From Nodosilinea sp. FACHB-131 (GTDB lineage Bacteria > Cyanobacteriota > Cyanobacteriia > Phormidesmidales > Phormidesmidaceae), in assembly GCF_014695395.1 (NCBI RefSeq), contig NZ_JACJOF010000036.1, positions 1 through 64,000 of the forward strand: DNA of 64,000 bases. Direction: 5' to 3'. The notes under the pieces are model-generated. The model was not told the DNA's origin. It saw only the letters and a program-made list of their open reading frames with translations, and did no database searches. The translations under genes and the position numbers were made by a program. Positions within the stretch are counted from its first letter, which is position 1. Each line of letters starts with the position of its first letter. This document shows, one piece after another, positions 62,787 through 64,000 of this stretch.

Positions 62787-64000
62787 CTAGGCTCCGCTGA
62801 CTAAAGCTTCTACAGCCTCAGCGTGGGTGGGTAGGGCGGCGGTTAAAACAGTGCAGCCCGCTGAGTTAATGTGCACATCACTCTCGATGCGAATGCCGCG
62901 TACCCCATCAAAGGTCTTGAGGCGGTCCCAGTTAATGGCGTCGTCATACTGGCCCGACTGCCTCGCCGGACCTAAAATGCCAGGCACCTGGTAAAAGCCC
63001 GGTTCAATGGTGACCACCATGTTGGCCGCTAGGGGCCGGTCCAGGCGAAGAAACTTAAGCCCAAAGCGATCGCTGCGCGATCGCCCCGGCGCGTAGCCTG
63101 CCATATCCCCTAAATCTTCCATGTCGTGCACATCTAGCCCCAGCAGATGCCCCACCCCGTGGGGGAAAAACAGAGCGTGCACATCCCGTTCAACCAGGGC
63201 ATCGGGATCTCCCTTCAGGACTCCTAGATCGACTAACCCCGCCGCCAGGACACGACAGGCCAGCAGGTGTAGATTCCGGTACTCAACCCCAGGGCGGGCG
63301 GCGGCAATGCAGGCATCGTGGGCGGCCAGTACTAGGTTGTAGATATCTCGTTGCGCCGAGGTGAACCGCCCAGACACAGGCCAGGTGCGAGTGATATCCG
63401 AAGCCCAGCCGCTGGGGGCCTCGGCCCCCACGTCGGCCAGCAGCAGATCGCCCGGAGCCAGGTTGTGGTGGTACTGCTCGTTGTGGAGCACTTCGCCGTG
63501 GACAGTGACAATGCTGTTGTAGGCGCAGGCCATGTTCTGGCCCATAATCACCTGCTCCATCGCGGCCCGCACCTGGGCCTCGGTGGTGGCCCCTGGAGTG
63601 GCGGCCATACCGGCTGTGTGGGCAGCAACAGAGACCGCTGCCGCTCGTTTGATTTGGTCGAGGGCGTAGTCATCGTGGTGCAGTCTCAGGGTCACCAGGG
63701 CTTCGACTAAGGCTTTGCTACATTCCGAGCCGGCGGTTTGGGTAGAGAGGGTCGCCGCTTTGGCTAGATAGGAGTCTAGGTCCTGGTAGGGATAGGCAGC
63801 ATCGGCTCCGATGTCAGCGGCGATCGCCTCTCGACTGGGGCTTGGCCCGTGCCACAGCGCTGCTTCAGGGGAGGTGTCATCCGTAAACAGCGTCAGCCGA
63901 CCCCCTTCGAGGTGAAGGGCAGCATTGGCCAGGGGCAGGCCTGCAAAGTACAAGAAATGGCTGTTAGCCCGAAAGGGATAGGTGTTGGCTGGAAAGTTGC
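62787..64000 (-). CDS. pepP: Xaa-Pro aminopeptidase (5' end beyond window)
   Basis: At least 404 codons; the frame stays open to the window edge, where it reads RANSHFLYFAGLPLANAALH, the typical N-terminal part of PepP. M24 metal ligands are in LLADVGAEAPSGWASDITRTW, FFPHGVGHLLGLDVHD, TIEPGFY and GIRIESDVHI. It removes N-terminal residues preceding proline. Only the first tens of residues are missing. Confidence 0.93.
   Translation of the reverse strand, partial: NFPANTYPFRANSHFLYFAGLPLANAALHLEGGRLTLFTDDTSPEAALWHGPSPSREAIAADIGADAAYPYQDLDSYLAKAATLSTQTAGSECSKALVEALVTLRLHHDDYALDQIKRAAAVSVAAHTAGMAATPGATTEAQVRAAMEQVIMGQNMACAYNSIVTVHGEVLHNEQYHHNLAPGDLLLADVGAEAPSGWASDITRTWPVSGRFTSAQRDIYNLVLAAHDACIAAARPGVEYRNLHLLACRVLAAGLVDLGVLKGDPDALVERDVHALFFPHGVGHLLGLDVHDMEDLGDMAGYAPGRSRSDRFGLKFLRLDRPLAANMVVTIEPGFYQVPGILGPARQSGQYDDAINWDRLKTFDGVRGIRIESDVHINSAGCTVLTAALPTHAEAVEALVSGA

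Overview
The window is a cyanobacterial chromosome segment. Direct evidence is geranylgeranyl reductase (chlP), psbZ, nblA, Ycf66, a Cph1-type phytochrome with the bilin-binding cysteine in its GAF domain, and very frequent HIP1 palindromes (GCGATCGC) inside and between genes. The moderately high GC and the many large hybrid kinases suggest a Leptolyngbya/Nodosilinea-like lineage; that placement is inference only.

Layout. 0-5.4 kb: the tail of an IS1-family transposase, then a light-signalling operon of phytochrome, Rcp1-like regulator and hybrid kinase with overlapping frames. 5.4-15 kb, minus strand: ileS, a Ycf66 protein, a STAS/sugar-transferase fusion, aconitase A and a J-domain/TPR protein. 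15-20.6 kb: a TM2-SHOCT protein and a ComEA-like HhH protein, phosphoketolase, then a convergent mercuric-reductase-like flavoprotein/DUF4126 pair. 20.6-22.9 kb: an AT-richer accessory patch holding an orphan protein with faint riboflavin-kinase-like motifs, a membrane-anchored coiled-coil protein and a RelE/HigA-type toxin-antitoxin pair. 22.9-31.2 kb: htpG, a 1.1-kb gene-free stretch, then a hybrid histidine kinase overlapping a REC-PAS-GGDEF-EAL gene. 31.2-36.5 kb: a YdeI-like gene, dnaA, def, a small conserved gene and chlP. 36.5-38.6 kb: a HEPN/MNT module between two strong terminators, and guaB3. 38.7-45 kb: ktrA-anmK, an orphan beta-rich protein, a Ser/Thr kinase, a tandem universal stress protein and nblA. 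45.4-53.1 kb, minus strand: PP2C phosphatase, AarF/UbiB kinase, a small cyanobacterial protein, a pseudokinase with a proline-rich tail, and a DHH-CBS-tRNA nucleotidyltransferase fusion. 53.2-64 kb: psbZ-ribH, tRNA-Gly(GCC), an adenylate cyclase, a GT2 glycosyltransferase, a HAD phosphatase, a YbjN-like protein, a peptidoglycan amidase, a lipoprotein, two response regulators and a truncated pepP.

Functionally the window is unusually rich in signalling: light (phytochrome), c-di-GMP, cAMP, two-component, Ser/Thr kinase/phosphatase and universal-stress modules lie beside housekeeping genes for translation, replication, pigment synthesis and central carbon metabolism. No CRISPR array, prophage or biosynthetic cluster was seen. 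The least-explained parts are the 20.6-22.9 kb patch with its promoter-overlapping 12-bp inverted repeat, the STAS/sugar-transferase fusion, and the pseudokinase in the 45-53 kb cluster.
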